A DNA stretch of 64,000 nucleotides from Frateuria_A sp049727805 (GCF_049727805.1 NZ_JBCNYA010000009.1:62001-126000), one strand, 5' to 3'; shown: positions 26,619 to 36,658, numbered from the stretch's first letter. A program made the numbers and translations. Notes: a model not told the origin generated them from the letters alone.

Positions 26619-29270
26619 ATGATCAGGCAGACCCTCCAGACCGCCGCGGCCCGGGCGACCGGCAGGAGCGCGGCACCGGCGCGCGTGGCGGCGGCCGAAC
26701 ACGCGCTGCTGCGCAACGACGAGCTGCTGGCCCGGCTCGACACCGGCACCGCCGGCCTGGACGCCGAGCAGATCGCCGAACGCCTGCACCGCGACGGCGC
26801 CAACGAGGTCTCGCACGAGAAGCCGCCGCACTGGTCGCGCCAGCTGCTGCGCGCCTGCCGCAATCCCTTCATCGCCGTGCTGGTGCTGCTGGCGATCGTG
26901 CAACTGGCAACCGATCGCGGCGACCTCACCGGGCCGCTGATCATCGCGGTGATGGTCGGCATCAGCGTGTTGCTGAGCTTCACCCAGGAATACCGTTCCT
27001 CGCGCGCCGCCGAGCAGCTCAAGGCGATGGTGCGCAACACCGCCACGGTCACCCGCCGCGCTGCCGACGGCCACAGCGAGCGGATCGAGGTGCCGGTCGG
27101 CGAGCTGGTCGCCGGCGACATCGTGCACCTGGGCGCAGGCGACATGGTGCCGGCGGACCTGCGCCTGCTCTCGGCCAAGGACCTGTTCATCAGCCAGGCC
27201 ATCCTTACCGGGGAATCGCTGCCGGTGGAAAAGGCGGCACCGAACGCGCGCGACCTGGTCGGCGCCGACCCCAGCCATCCGCTGGAGCTGCCCAGCGTCT
27301 GCTACATGGGCACCAACGTGGTCAGCGGCACCGCCACCGCCGTGGTGGTGGCGACCGGCCCGCGCAGCTACCTCGGTTCGCTGGCACACACGCTGTCCGG
27401 CCAGCGCGTGCAGACCAGCTTCGACCGCGGCGTGCGCTCGGTGAGCTGGCTGCTGATCCGCTTCATGGCGGTGATGGTGCCGGTGGTGTTCCTGATCAAC
27501 GGGCTGGACAAGCACGACTGGCTGCAGGCCTTCCTGTTCGCGCTGTCGGTGGCGGTGGGCCTGACGCCGGAGATGCTGCCGCTGATCGTCACCGCCAATC
27601 TCGGCAAGGGCGCGCTGGCGATGTCGCGGCGCAAGGTGGTGGTCAAGCGGCTGAACGCGATCCAGAACTTCGGCGCGATGGACGTGCTGTGCACCGACAA
27701 GACCGGCACGCTCACGCTCGACCGGATCGTGCTGGAGCGCCACCTCGACCTCGACGGCGAGGCATCCGACGAGGCGCTCGAGTACGGCTACCTCAACAGC
27801 CGCTTCCAGACCGGCCTGAAGAACCTGATGGACAAGGCGGTGCTGTCGCACCGCGACCTCGAACCGATGGCCACGCGCTTCCGGCTGGTCGACGAGATCC
27901 CGTTCGACTTCCAGCGCCGGCGCATGTCGGTGGTGCTCGCCGGCGGCGACGGGCAGCACCTGCTGGTGTGCAAGGGCGCGGTGGAGGAGATGCTCTCGAT
28001 CTGCACCGCCGCGCGGCTGGAGGGCATCGACACCACGCTGGACGACGCGCGCCGCGCGGAGATCCGCGCGATGACCCGTCGCCTCAACGAGGACGGCCTG
28101 CGCGTGCTGGTGGTCGCGATCAAACAGCAGAATCCGAGCGGTCGCGCCTATGGCCTGGCCGACGAATCGGGCCTGACCGCGATCGGCTGTCTTGCCTTCC
28201 TCGACCCGCCGAAGGATTCGGCGGCCACCGCCATCGCCGCGCTGCGCGAGCACGGCGTGGCGGTGAAGGTGATCACCGGCGACAACGAGGCGGTCACGCG
28301 CAAGATCTGCCGCGAGGTCGGGCTGGAAGTGGCGCATTCGGCGCAGGGCCGCGACATCGAGCCTCTGGACGAGGCCACGCTCGATGCGCTGGTCGCGCGC
28401 ACTACCGTGTTCGCCAAGATGTCGCCGCTTGAGAAGGCGCGCGTGGTCAAGTCGCTGCAGCGCCAGGGCCACACGGTCGGCTTCCTCGGCGACGGCATCA
28501 ACGATGCGCCGGCGCTGCGCGAGGCGGACGTGGGCATCTCGGTGGACAGTGCCACCGACATCGCGAAGGAGTCGGCCGACATCATCCTCTTGGAAAAGAA
28601 CCTGATGGTGCTGGAGGAGGGCGTGATCGAGGGGCGCGTCACCTTCGGCAACGTCATGAAGTACATCAAGATGACCGCCAGCTCGAACTTCGGCAACGTG
28701 TTCAGCGTGCTGGTGGCCAGCGCTTTCCTGCCGTTCCTGCCGATGCTGCCGCTGCAGCTGCTGGTGCAGAACCTGCTTTACGACATCTCGCAGCTGGCGA
28801 TTCCGTTCGATCGCATGGACGAGGAGTACCTGCGCCGTCCGCGCCAGTGGGATGCCAGCGACATCGGCCGCTTCATGGCGTGGGTCGGACCGGTCAGCTC
28901 GATCTTCGACCTCACCACCTTCTGGCTGCTGTGGCACGTGTTCGGCGCCAACGGTCCGGCGCACCAGTCGCTGTTCCAGTCGGGCTGGTTCGTCGAGGGG
29001 CTGCTCTCGCAGACGCTGATCGTGCACATGATCCGCACGCGGCGGATCCCGTTCGTGCAGAGCATCGCCGCGGCGCCGGTGCTGGCGCTCACCGTGGCGA
29101 TCGGCGCGATCGGCCTGTTCGTTCCGTTCAGTCCGCTGGGCGCCAAGCTGGGCATGACCGCGCTGCCGCTGGCCTACTTCGGCTGGCTCGCGTTGACGCT
29201 GCTTTGCTACGCAGGACTCACGCAACTGGTGAAGACCCTGTACATCCGCCGCTACGGCCGCTGGCTCTGA
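26619..29270 (+). CDS. mgtA: Magnesium-translocating P-type ATPase
   Basis: This 883-residue P3B-type ATPase imports Mg2+ across the inner membrane. It shows TGES at 198-201 (actuator domain), the phosphorylation site DKTGTLT with Asp360, KVITGDNEAVTRKI and GDGINDAPALREADVGI (P domain), and about ten transmembrane helices including SVAVGLTPEMLPLIVTANL. The N-terminus is shorter and more basic than the E. coli protein. GGAAGCGGACAG precedes the ATG. Mg2+-responsive control through the upstream small ORF is possible but unproven. Confidence 0.95.
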   Translation: MIRQTLQTAAARATGRSAAPARVAAAEHALLRNDELLARLDTGTAGLDAEQIAERLHRDGANEVSHEKPPHWSRQLLRACRNPFIAVLVLLAIVQLATDRGDLTGPLIIAVMVGISVLLSFTQEYRSSRAAEQLKAMVRNTATVTRRAADGHSERIEVPVGELVAGDIVHLGAGDMVPADLRLLSAKDLFISQAILTGESLPVEKAAPNARDLVGADPSHPLELPSVCYMGTNVVSGTATAVVVATGPRSYLGSLAHTLSGQRVQTSFDRGVRSVSWLLIRFMAVMVPVVFLINGLDKHDWLQAFLFALSVAVGLTPEMLPLIVTANLGKGALAMSRRKVVVKRLNAIQNFGAMDVLCTDKTGTLTLDRIVLERHLDLDGEASDEALEYGYLNSRFQTGLKNLMDKAVLSHRDLEPMATRFRLVDEIPFDFQRRRMSVVLAGGDGQHLLVCKGAVEEMLSICTAARLEGIDTTLDDARRAEIRAMTRRLNEDGLRVLVVAIKQQNPSGRAYGLADESGLTAIGCLAFLDPPKDSAATAIAALREHGVAVKVITGDNEAVTRKICREVGLEVAHSAQGRDIEPLDEATLDALVARTTVFAKMSPLEKARVVKSLQRQGHTVGFLGDGINDAPALREADVGISVDSATDIAKESADIILLEKNLMVLEEGVIEGRVTFGNVMKYIKMTASSNFGNVFSVLVASAFLPFLPMLPLQLLVQNLLYDISQLAIPFDRMDEEYLRRPRQWDASDIGRFMAWVGPVSSIFDLTTFWLLWHVFGANGPAHQSLFQSGWFVEGLLSQTLIVHMIRTRRIPFVQSIAAAPVLALTVAIGAIGLFVPFSPLGAKLGMTALPLAYFGWLALTLLCYAGLTQLVKTLYIRRYGRWL

Positions 29271-29393
29271 TGCGCCGGGTCCATGCGCGCAATGTCCTGC
29301 GTGAGCGTCTAAGAATTTTACCGATACCGCCGCCGTCGGCCGATCGCTATAAAAGCTGTCGGGGGAATCCTTACGACATGTAGGGGTTCGATC

Positions 29394-31847
29394 ATGCAAG
29401 CAAGGATCTTGATGGCCCGCGCGCTGATGCTCGCGGGCCTGGGTTGCTGCGGCCTGCCGGCCGCGCGGGCAGGCACGGCGCTGCCCGACCACCGGGAGTT
29501 CGAGGCGTCGCTGCAGGTGCCGTTCCAGGCGGCGGCCGCACGGACGATTGCGCTGCACTTCGCGTACCCGGGCGCCGCCAGCGGCACGCCGGTCGCCTGG
29601 GAAGTGGCGCTGCTCGACCGCGATGGCCGCGTGCTACGCCGCTGGGACGGTCACACCACGCTGCGCGCGCGCACCGCCACGGCGAGCGTGCGCTGGGATG
29701 GCAGGGATGACGCCCACCAGGCGTTGCCGGTCGGCTACTACACCGTGCGCCTGCGCGCGATCGCGCTGGACGAAGACAATACGCGGCGCCTGGGTACGGG
29801 CCTGCCGGGCCAGGCGCTGGCGCTGGCCGCCCGCCGCGCACCCGGACACATCGAGGAACAGCGCTACGACATCCAGGTCGGCGCCGTGGCACCCGCCGCG
29901 ATGCCCTCGTTCCGCGCGCTGCCGCGCCACGGCGCGCTGCAGGTGCAGTCGGTCGGTGCCGGTTCGCTGCCCTACACCATCTACTACGGCGACCTGCACA
30001 GCCAGACCAACCACAGCGACGGCGGCGGCGACCTGGCCACCTGCCACGGTGAGCAGCCGCCGCAGAGCAGCGCCTACGGCCCGGCCGACGCCTACCAGTA
30101 CGCGATGAACCGCGGCCTGGACATGCTGATGACCTCCGAACACAACCACATGTTCGACGGCTCGACCGGCACCAACACCTCGGCCGATCCGGCCACTGCG
30201 AAGAACCTGTTCGCCTCGGGCCTCCAGGCGGCATCCTCGTTCCGCGCCGCGCATCCGAACTTCCTCGCCGTCTACGGCCAGGAGTGGGGCGTGATCAGCA
30301 ACGGCGGCCACATGAACATCTTCAACGCCGACGGCCTGATCGAGTGGGAGAAGAACAGCGCCGGCCAGTTGATCGGCGACTACTACATCGCCAAGGGCGA
30401 CTACGCCTCGCTGTACACGCTGATGCGTCAGCACGGCTGGATCGGCCAGTTCAACCACCCGGCCTCGAGCGGCCAGTTCGTGGTCAACGGCACCAACTTC
30501 GGCTACACCGCCGACGGCGACGCCGTGATGGTGCTGGCCGAGGTGCTCAACAGTTCGGCGTTCTCGGTCAACACCAGCGAGACCGAGACCTCGCGCCCGA
30601 ACTACGAGGCCGCCTTCAACACCATCCTGGAACGCGGCTACCACGTGGCGCCCAGTTCCGACCAGGACAACCACTGCGCCAACTGGGGCGCGAGCTACAC
30701 CAACCGCACCGGCGTGCTGATCCCCAGCGGCACCGCGCTCAGCCTCGCCAGCTTCCTCGATGCGCTGCGCGCGCGGCGCGTGTTCGCCACCGAGGACAAG
30801 GCCGGGCAGATCGTGCTCACCGCCAACGGCCATCTGATGGGCGAGCGCTTCGGCAACAGCGGGCCGCTCACGCTGACCGTCGACTACGCCAGCACCGCCG
30901 GCGACAGTGCGCAGCGCGTGCAGGTGTTCCAGGGCGTGCCCGGCAGCAACGGCACCGTCACCGAACTGTCCGAAACCGCGACGACCACCGTCACGCCGGC
31001 CGCGGGCGAGCACTTCTACTACGCCAAGATCACCCAGGCCGACGGCAACCGGCTGTGGTCGGCGCCGGTGTGGGTGACCCAGGGCAGCGGCGGTGGCGGC
31101 AGCGGCGACACCACGGCGCCGACCGTCAGCGCATCGGAGAGCGGCAGCGCCGGCACCATCACGCTGATGGCAAGCGCGAGCGACGACATCGGCGTGAGCC
31201 GCGTGGAGTTCTACGTCGATGGCGCGCTCAAGGCCACCGACAGCAGCGCGCCCTACCAGGCCAGCCTCGACTCGATCACGCTCACCGACGGCTCGCACAC
31301 GCTCGTCGCCAAGGCCTACGACGCGGCGGGCAACGTCGGCAGCAGCAACGGTGTCGGCTTCAGCGTGGCCAACGGCAGCGGCGGCAGCAGCCAGTTGCTG
31401 AGCAACGGCGGCTTCGAGAGCGGCGCCACCGCGTGGACGCAGACCAGCGGCGTGATCACCAGCAACAGCGGCGAGCCGGCGCACGCCGGTAGCTGGAAGG
31501 CATGGCTGGACGGCTACGGCAGCAGCCATACCGACTACGTACGCCAGCCCGCGAGCATTCCCGCCACCGCGACCAGTGCGACGCTGGACTTCTACCTGCA
31601 CGTCGACAGCGCCGAAGGCACCGGCACCGCCTACGACACGCTGCAGGTGCAGGTGATCACCTCCACGGGCAAGTACGTCACGCTGGCCACCTACTCCAAC
31701 AAGGACGCCGCCAGCGGCTACCAGCACCACACCCTCAGCCTGGACGGCTACAAGGGCCAGAGCGTGCAGGTGAACTTCTACGGCACCGAGGACAGCAGCC
31801 TGCAGACCTCGTTCGTGGTGGACGACGTGGCGGTCAAGGTGCAGTGA
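29394..31847 (+). CDS. Secreted CehA/McbA-type PHP metallohydrolase with Ig-like and C-terminal beta domains
   Basis: This 817-residue exported protein has a signal peptide (residues 1-26), an N-terminal beta domain (about 30-165) and a PHP-fold hydrolase domain (about 195-470). The putative metal ligands are H202 and H207 (GDLHSQTNHSDG), E249-H250 and H252 (SEHNH), E297, H306, H355 (NHP), D423 and H427. A Gly/Ser linker (GSGGGGSGD) leads to an Ig-like domain (about 565-650), then a second linker and a carbohydrate-binding-like jelly roll (about 660-817). CehA relatives hydrolyse carbamate or phosphate esters; the substrate here is unknown. The multidomain form suggests action on surface or extracellular polymers. 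Confidence 0.75.
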   Translation: MQARILMARALMLAGLGCCGLPAARAGTALPDHREFEASLQVPFQAAAARTIALHFAYPGAASGTPVAWEVALLDRDGRVLRRWDGHTTLRARTATASVRWDGRDDAHQALPVGYYTVRLRAIALDEDNTRRLGTGLPGQALALAARRAPGHIEEQRYDIQVGAVAPAAMPSFRALPRHGALQVQSVGAGSLPYTIYYGDLHSQTNHSDGGGDLATCHGEQPPQSSAYGPADAYQYAMNRGLDMLMTSEHNHMFDGSTGTNTSADPATAKNLFASGLQAASSFRAAHPNFLAVYGQEWGVISNGGHMNIFNADGLIEWEKNSAGQLIGDYYIAKGDYASLYTLMRQHGWIGQFNHPASSGQFVVNGTNFGYTADGDAVMVLAEVLNSSAFSVNTSETETSRPNYEAAFNTILERGYHVAPSSDQDNHCANWGASYTNRTGVLIPSGTALSLASFLDALRARRVFATEDKAGQIVLTANGHLMGERFGNSGPLTLTVDYASTAGDSAQRVQVFQGVPGSNGTVTELSETATTTVTPAAGEHFYYAKITQADGNRLWSAPVWVTQGSGGGGSGDTTAPTVSASESGSAGTITLMASASDDIGVSRVEFYVDGALKATDSSAPYQASLDSITLTDGSHTLVAKAYDAAGNVGSSNGVGFSVANGSGGSSQLLSNGGFESGATAWTQTSGVITSNSGEPAHAGSWKAWLDGYGSSHTDYVRQPASIPATATSATLDFYLHVDSAEGTGTAYDTLQVQVITSTGKYVTLATYSNKDAASGYQHHTLSLDGYKGQSVQVNFYGTEDSSLQTSFVVDDVAVKVQ

Positions 31848-31869
31848 CGCGCGTGCCGGCGCTCTCCCG

Positions 31870-32874
31870 TCAGGGCGGGCGCCCGGCCGTGGACGGTGCC
31901 GGCCGCCGCGCATACCGGCGTGCCAGCACCGCGCACACCATCAACTGCAGCTGGTGGAAGATCATCAGCGGCAGCAGCAGTGCGCCGAGCCCGCCGGCCT
32001 GGCTGGCGAACAGGATCTTGGCCATCGGCACGCCGCTGGCCAGGCTTTTCTTCGAGCCGCAGAACACCAGCGTGATGCGGTCGGCGCGGGCGAAACCGAG
32101 CAGCCGTCCGACCGTGGCGGTGCAGGCGAGCGCCAGCGCCAGCAGCAAAGCGCCCACGCCCAGCGTGGCCACGAGCGCCAGTGGCGCGGTGGCGCGCCAC
32201 AGGCCGTCGACCACCGCCTCGCCGAACGCCGCGTAGACCACCAGCAGGATCGTGCCGCGGTCGGTCAGCCCCAGCAGCGGGCGATGGCGGTCGACCCAGC
32301 CGCCGATCCACGGCCGCAGCAGGTGCCCGACGGCGAACGGCAACAGCAGCAGCCTGACGATCTCCCACACGCCGGCGGCGCCGGGCCCGTGGCCGCCCTG
32401 CGTGGCCAGCAGCAAGCCGACCAGCAGCGGCGTGAGCACGATGCCGATCAGGCTCGACAGCGAGGCGCTCACCACCGCGGCGGGCACGTTGCCTCCGGCG
32501 ATGGAGGTGAAGGCGATCGACGACTGCACCGTGGACGGCAGCGTGCAGACATAGAGCATGCCCAGCGCCAGCTCGGGCGTGAGCAGCGAGCGCGTGAGCG
32601 GCCCCAGCAGCCAGCCCAGCAGCGGGAACAGCACGAAGGTGCTGGCGAACACCGCCAGGTGCAGCCGCCAGTGCGTCACGCCGCGCAGGACCGCTTCGCG
32701 CGAAAGCTTCGCCCCGTGCAGGAAGAACAGCAGCATGATCGCCGCATCGGTCACCCGGTCCAGCCACAGCGCCGCCACGCCACGGCAGGGCAGCACCGTG
32801 GCCAGGCCGACGGCGGCGAGCAGGGCGAGGGTGAAGCCGTCCGGAAGGAGCCGGCGCAGCGAGGCAAGGGACAT
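31870..32874 (-). CDS. Bile acid:sodium symporter-like transporter (SBF-like, YfeH type)
   Basis: This 334-residue membrane protein has about ten transmembrane helices in the SBF-like fold. Conserved parts are MLLFFLHGAKLSREAV, TLPSTVQSSIAFTSIAGGN and FCGSKKSLASGVPMA, the last two near the crossover helices that bind sodium and substrate in this superfamily. It probably transports an organic anion with Na+; the substrate is unknown. It is convergent with the PHP hydrolase gene (22-base gap). Confidence 0.85.
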   Translation of the reverse strand: MSLASLRRLLPDGFTLALLAAVGLATVLPCRGVAALWLDRVTDAAIMLLFFLHGAKLSREAVLRGVTHWRLHLAVFASTFVLFPLLGWLLGPLTRSLLTPELALGMLYVCTLPSTVQSSIAFTSIAGGNVPAAVVSASLSSLIGIVLTPLLVGLLLATQGGHGPGAAGVWEIVRLLLLPFAVGHLLRPWIGGWVDRHRPLLGLTDRGTILLVVYAAFGEAVVDGLWRATAPLALVATLGVGALLLALALACTATVGRLLGFARADRITLVFCGSKKSLASGVPMAKILFASQAGGLGALLLPLMIFHQLQLMVCAVLARRYARRPAPSTAGRPP

Positions 32875-32926
32875 GGGCGAAGGCGCAGCCGCGAAGAACG
32901 GAAAGTGTAGCGGGCGGTCCGCAGGC

Positions 32927-33550
32927 TCAGTCGTCGAGACCGCAGCGCGCGCGGCGGCGGTGCCGCCACCACAGCACCAAGGCCACCAGCACGGCGAGTC
33001 CGGCGAGGATCCACAGCCCGTTCTGGCCGCGGCCGATCCACATCGCCAGCCACTCGCGGTTGTTGGCGCCGACGTAGCCCAGGTACACCCATACCGGCAC
33101 GCTGATCAGCGCGGCCAACCCGTCGAGCAGGAAGAAGCGCAGGAACGACACCCGATGCGTGGCGCCCGCGGTGACGTAGACCGCCGTGCGCATGCCGGGC
33201 AGGAAGCGCGCCAGGAACAGCAGCCGGTTGCCGTAGCGGGCGAACTTCTCCTGCACCCGCGCGTAGCGCGCCGGCGTGAGCAGCCGCGCCACCAGCGGCC
33301 ACTGCATGATGCGCGCGCCGTGCCGATGCCCGAGCAGGAACATCGCCGAATCGCCGACCAGCACGCCGACCAGCGCGACCGCCGCCATCACGTGCACGTT
33401 GGCGTAGCCCAGCCCGGCGATCACGCCGCCGGCGACCAGCGTGATGTCCTCCGGCAACGGCGCACCGGCGCCGCACAGCAGCAGCGCGGCGAACACCGCG
33501 AGGTAGCCGCTTTCGGCGAACAGCACGATCAGCCGTTCAAGCAATGGCAT
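32927..33550 (-). CDS. DedA-family membrane protein
   Basis: This 207-residue DedA/SNARE-associated family protein has the hallmark ALLLCGAGAPLPEDITLVAGG near its start, GDSAMFLLGHRHG (the E/D-GDxxxYxxGR-type motif), and RFLPGMRTAVYVTAGATHRV. Members are lipid scramblases or half-transporters needed for envelope homeostasis; many recycle undecaprenyl phosphate. It follows dnaG on the same strand by 82 bases. Confidence 0.88.
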   Translation of the reverse strand: MPLLERLIVLFAESGYLAVFAALLLCGAGAPLPEDITLVAGGVIAGLGYANVHVMAAVALVGVLVGDSAMFLLGHRHGARIMQWPLVARLLTPARYARVQEKFARYGNRLLFLARFLPGMRTAVYVTAGATHRVSFLRFFLLDGLAALISVPVWVYLGYVGANNREWLAMWIGRGQNGLWILAGLAVLVALVLWWRHRRRARCGLDD

Positions 33551-33632
33551 CGGCAGGCCTGGCTGGCGCGCGCGCCGGTGTGTGATGGAACGCGCTGTGA
33601 TGGCGCACGCGCCAGGAAACGAAACGCATCGA

Positions 33633-35366
33633 TCAGCCCTGTGCGGCGGAAGGATGGCGCGCCGCCAACAGCTCGCGCAGCTCGGCCTTCTCGGCCTGAC
33701 TCAGCGTGCCGTCTCGGTGCTTGGCGGTGAGCGCCTCGCGGCGCAACGCAACGGCCTGCTCTTCCATCCGCGCCAGCGCGTCGAGGAACTCGGCGCGTTG
33801 GGTTTCCGGTTCACCCACCACCATCGCCGCCATCAGCTTCTGCAGCGCCGAATATTCCGGCCGTTCGGCGAAGTGCTCGACCAGCATCGCCGGGTTGATG
33901 CCCGGCCGCGCGCGGCACAGGTCGACCAGTTCGGCCAGCAGCCCGATGCCCGGTTTGTCCAAGCGCAGGAAGCGGTAGGGCGGCTCGACCAGGTCAGCCA
34001 GCCCGGGCTGGGCCAGCAGCAGCGCGATGGCGCTGCGCACCAGCGAGCGCTGCACCGCCACCGGCCGCTGCACCGCGCGCCGCGCCGCGGGTTCGGGCGG
34101 CACGTTGGCGCGCGCGCCGGTGCGCTTCTCCAGCTCCTGCGCCATCAGGTCACGGAACGCGCCGTCGGGCAGCCGGGCGATCAGCGGCCGTGCGCGCTCG
34201 GCCAGCCGCGCGCGGCCGTCGAGGCTGGCGGTGTCGACGTCGTGCGCCAGCTCGCCGAAGAAGTAGTCCGACAGCGGCGTGGCCTCCTTCAGGCGCTTCT
34301 CGAAGCCTTCCTTGCCTTCCTTGCGCACCAGCGAATCGGGGTCCTCGCCCTCGGGCAGGAACAGGAAGTACGCCTGGCGGCCATCGCGCAGCCGTGGCAG
34401 CGCGGCGTCCAGTGCCTTCCACGCGGCAGCGCGTCCGGCGCGGTCGCCGTCGAAGCAGAACACCACGTCGGGCGCGGCGCGGAACAGCACCTCGGTGTGC
34501 TCGGGCGTGGTCGCGGTGCCGAGCGTGGCCACCGCGATCGGCAGGCCGGCCTGGTGCAGCGCAATCACGTCCATGTAGCCCTCGACCACCACGATGCGCG
34601 CCAGGTTGCTGTTGGCCTGCTTGACCTGCCACAGCGCGAACAGCTCGCGGCCCTTGTGGAACAGCGGGGTCTCGGGCGAGTTGAGATACTTGGGCGACTG
34701 CTCCGCGCTCAACACCCGGCCGCCAAAGGCGATCACGCGGCCGCGGCGGTCGAGGATGGGAAACATCAGCCGCTCGCGGAAGCGGTCGTAGCGATGGCCG
34801 CGCTCGCCGGTGGCAACCATGCCGGCCTCGGTGAGCAGTTGCATGCGCCGGTCGCTGCCGCCGAGCGCCTTGATCAGGCCGTCGTAGCCGGCCGGCGCCC
34901 AGCCCAGGCGGAAGCGCGCGATGGTGTCGGCATCCAGCCCGCGCTTGCGGCAGTAGGCCTGTGCTTCCGCATGCTTCGGCAGCTCGCCCTCGTACCAGCG
35001 CGCGGCGCCGTCGAGCAGTGCATAGAGATCGCTCTTGTCCTCGCGCGGCGCCGCCTCGCGGCTGCCCTCGCGCGGCACGGTCAGGCCGACCGCTTGTGCC
35101 AGCTCCTCCACCGCGTCCGGAAATTCCAGCCGCTCGTAGTCCATCAGGAACTTCACCGCGCTGCCGTGCGCACCGCAGCCGAAGCAGTGGAAGAACTGCT
35201 TGGCCGGGCTGACGTAGAACGAGGGCGTGCGCTCGTTGTGGAACGGGCAGCAGGCGGTCCATTCGCGCCCGGCCTTCTTCAACGGCACGCGCCGCTCGAT
35301 CACGTCGACGATGTCGACGCGGGCAAGCAGTTCGTCGATGAAGCTGTCGGGGATACGGCCGCGCAT
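33633..35366 (-). CDS. dnaG: DNA primase
   Basis: This 577-residue primase synthesises RNA primers for replication. It has the CHC2 zinc-binding site (Cys40, His43, Cys61, Cys64), the catalytic-core N-terminal domain, and a TOPRIM domain with VVEGYMDVIALHQAG and FDGDRAGRAAAWKAL. The C-terminal helicase-binding domain (about 440-577) is shorter and divergent, as usual. It belongs to the rpsU-yqeY-dnaG set, but a DUF1328 gene and an opposite-strand acetyltransferase intervene, and rpoD is not next to it. Confidence 0.97.
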   Translation of the reverse strand: MRGRIPDSFIDELLARVDIVDVIERRVPLKKAGREWTACCPFHNERTPSFYVSPAKQFFHCFGCGAHGSAVKFLMDYERLEFPDAVEELAQAVGLTVPREGSREAAPREDKSDLYALLDGAARWYEGELPKHAEAQAYCRKRGLDADTIARFRLGWAPAGYDGLIKALGGSDRRMQLLTEAGMVATGERGHRYDRFRERLMFPILDRRGRVIAFGGRVLSAEQSPKYLNSPETPLFHKGRELFALWQVKQANSNLARIVVVEGYMDVIALHQAGLPIAVATLGTATTPEHTEVLFRAAPDVVFCFDGDRAGRAAAWKALDAALPRLRDGRQAYFLFLPEGEDPDSLVRKEGKEGFEKRLKEATPLSDYFFGELAHDVDTASLDGRARLAERARPLIARLPDGAFRDLMAQELEKRTGARANVPPEPAARRAVQRPVAVQRSLVRSAIALLLAQPGLADLVEPPYRFLRLDKPGIGLLAELVDLCRARPGINPAMLVEHFAERPEYSALQKLMAAMVVGEPETQRAEFLDALARMEEQAVALRREALTAKHRDGTLSQAEKAELRELLAARHPSAAQG

Positions 35367-35610
35367 AGGCTTGCTAGTCTAGCTTGCGGGCCGGTCCGGA
35401 CGCGGATGCTGCCGGGGCGGGAAGCCTGCGGTTCACATCGGTGCCGGGCGGCTCGGCGTGGCGCGTCGTGCTTCAAGGCAGGCGTTTCCCGCATGCTGCG
35501 GCAATATGCCTCGGTCAACGGCTGCCGAGGAATGTGCGCATGCCGGTATCCCGGTCGGCGCGACCGGGTGGCCTCCCGGCGCGAGCGAAGCGCAACAGGG
35601 GAGGACGTGA

Positions 35611-36252
35611 ATGTCTGGAAACGGTCCAACAGCGCTCGGCTTCCGCCAGGCGGCACCTGCCGACGCGGCTGCCGCGGTACCGCTGATCTACAGCTCCGGC
35701 CCGGCGGCGTTCGATTACGTGTTCGTGGTGGACGGGCATGCCACCGCGCAGGAGTTCCTGCGGCGTGCCTTCGTTGACGGCGCCGGGGAATTCGGTTGGC
35801 GCAACCATTGGGTCGGCGAGCTCGACGGCGAAGTGGTGGCGGTCGGGGCTGGCTACGGCGGCGAATCGAGCCTGGCGTTCATGCTGGCGGCGGCCCGGCA
35901 GATCCTGGCGCACTACGGACCGCGCTACGCGCCGGGTGTGATCATGCGTGGGCTAAGGGTCGAGCGGGTGATCCCGCCGCCGGAGCGGCGGTTGCACTAC
36001 CTGGCGCACCTGGGCGTGGTGCCGGCGCTGCGCGGGCAGGGCATCGGACGGCAGCTGATCGAGTACCTGGTCGCCCAGGGCCGGGTGCAGGGGAAGCAGC
36101 GCCTGGTGCTGGACGTCGCCGTGGGCAATCCGCGCGCACAGGCGTTGTACGAGCGGCTGGGTTTCAGGGTGACGGCGGAACGGCGGTCGCAACTGGCCAG
36201 GGACCAGGCGGCGGTGCCGGACCATCGGCGGATGGAGCGGGCGCTGGACTGA
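35611..36252 (+). CDS. GNAT-family N-acetyltransferase
   Basis: This 213-residue protein has a GNAT fold: the acetyl-CoA-binding motif A is VVPALRGQGIGRQLIEYL, followed by LDVAVGNPRAQALYERLGF and a C-terminal strand. The N-terminal part (PADAAAAVPLIYSSGPAAFDY) resembles a subgroup of unknown substrate. The ATG has GGGGAGG upstream. It sits on the opposite strand inside the yqeY-dnaG region, between them. Confidence 0.85.
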   Translation: MSGNGPTALGFRQAAPADAAAAVPLIYSSGPAAFDYVFVVDGHATAQEFLRRAFVDGAGEFGWRNHWVGELDGEVVAVGAGYGGESSLAFMLAAARQILAHYGPRYAPGVIMRGLRVERVIPPPERRLHYLAHLGVVPALRGQGIGRQLIEYLVAQGRVQGKQRLVLDVAVGNPRAQALYERLGFRVTAERRSQLARDQAAVPDHRRMERALD

Positions 36253-36288
36253 TCGGCCGTCTGTCCGCTCCGCGCAACCCGAGGCTGG

Positions 36289-36318
36289 CCACCGGGCGGC
36301 AGGTGCGCCGCCCGGTGG
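36289..36318. terminator. Long hairpin between convergent genes
   Basis: Perfect 12-bp arms (CCACCGGGCGGC / GCCGCCCGGTGG) with a 6-base loop sit between the convergent GNAT and DUF1328 genes. The T-tract is missing or weak (TTAGG on + strand), so it may be a weak or RNA-stabilising terminator for both directions. Confidence 0.5.
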
Positions 36319-36327
36319 TTAGGTCCG

Positions 36328-36498
36328 CTACAGGATGTGGAACACGCCGATCACCGCCAGCAGGGCGATGATGAACAGGATCACGAAGATCGCGAACAGC
36401 ACCTTGGCGATGGTCGCGGTGACACCCGAGATGCCGCCGAAACCGAGCCAGCCGGTGACCAGCGAGATGATGGCGAAGATGATGGCCCACTTCAGCAT
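36328..36498 (-). CDS. DUF1328 small membrane protein (YtjA-like)
   Basis: This 56-residue protein, MLKWAIIFAIISLVTGWLGF onward, has two transmembrane helices separated by the GGISGVTATIAK turn typical of DUF1328. Function unknown. GGGAGAAG precedes the ATG. It lies downstream of yqeY on the same strand. Confidence 0.85.
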   Translation of the reverse strand: MLKWAIIFAIISLVTGWLGFGGISGVTATIAKVLFAIFVILFIIALLAVIGVFHIL

Positions 36499-36623
36499 GC
36501 CGCTTCTCCCGTGCCGCGCGGCCGGTGGCGGATGCCTCCGATCAGGCGGCGCCCGGTCGTTGTAGGCGATGGGGCGTGAATGCTGCGCATCAGCTCGCTG
36601 TGCACGGCGTGAGGGCAGCTCTG

Positions 36624-36648
36624 GCTCCCTCTCCCCGGAAGGGAGGGG
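36624..36648. repeat. REP-like hairpin, truncated copy
   Basis: GCTCCCTCTCCCC with an imperfect return arm (GGAAGGGAGGGG) at the 3' end of yqeY. Shorter than other copies and lacking the GGGTGAGGGG extension. Confidence 0.55.
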
Positions 36649-36658
36649 AAGCGCAACG

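Noticed and set aside
26133..29558. 1141-codon minus-strand open frame over mgtA
   Set aside because: Arg/His/Gln-rich translation without motifs; mgtA on the plus strand has every P-type ATPase motif and a good ribosome binding site.
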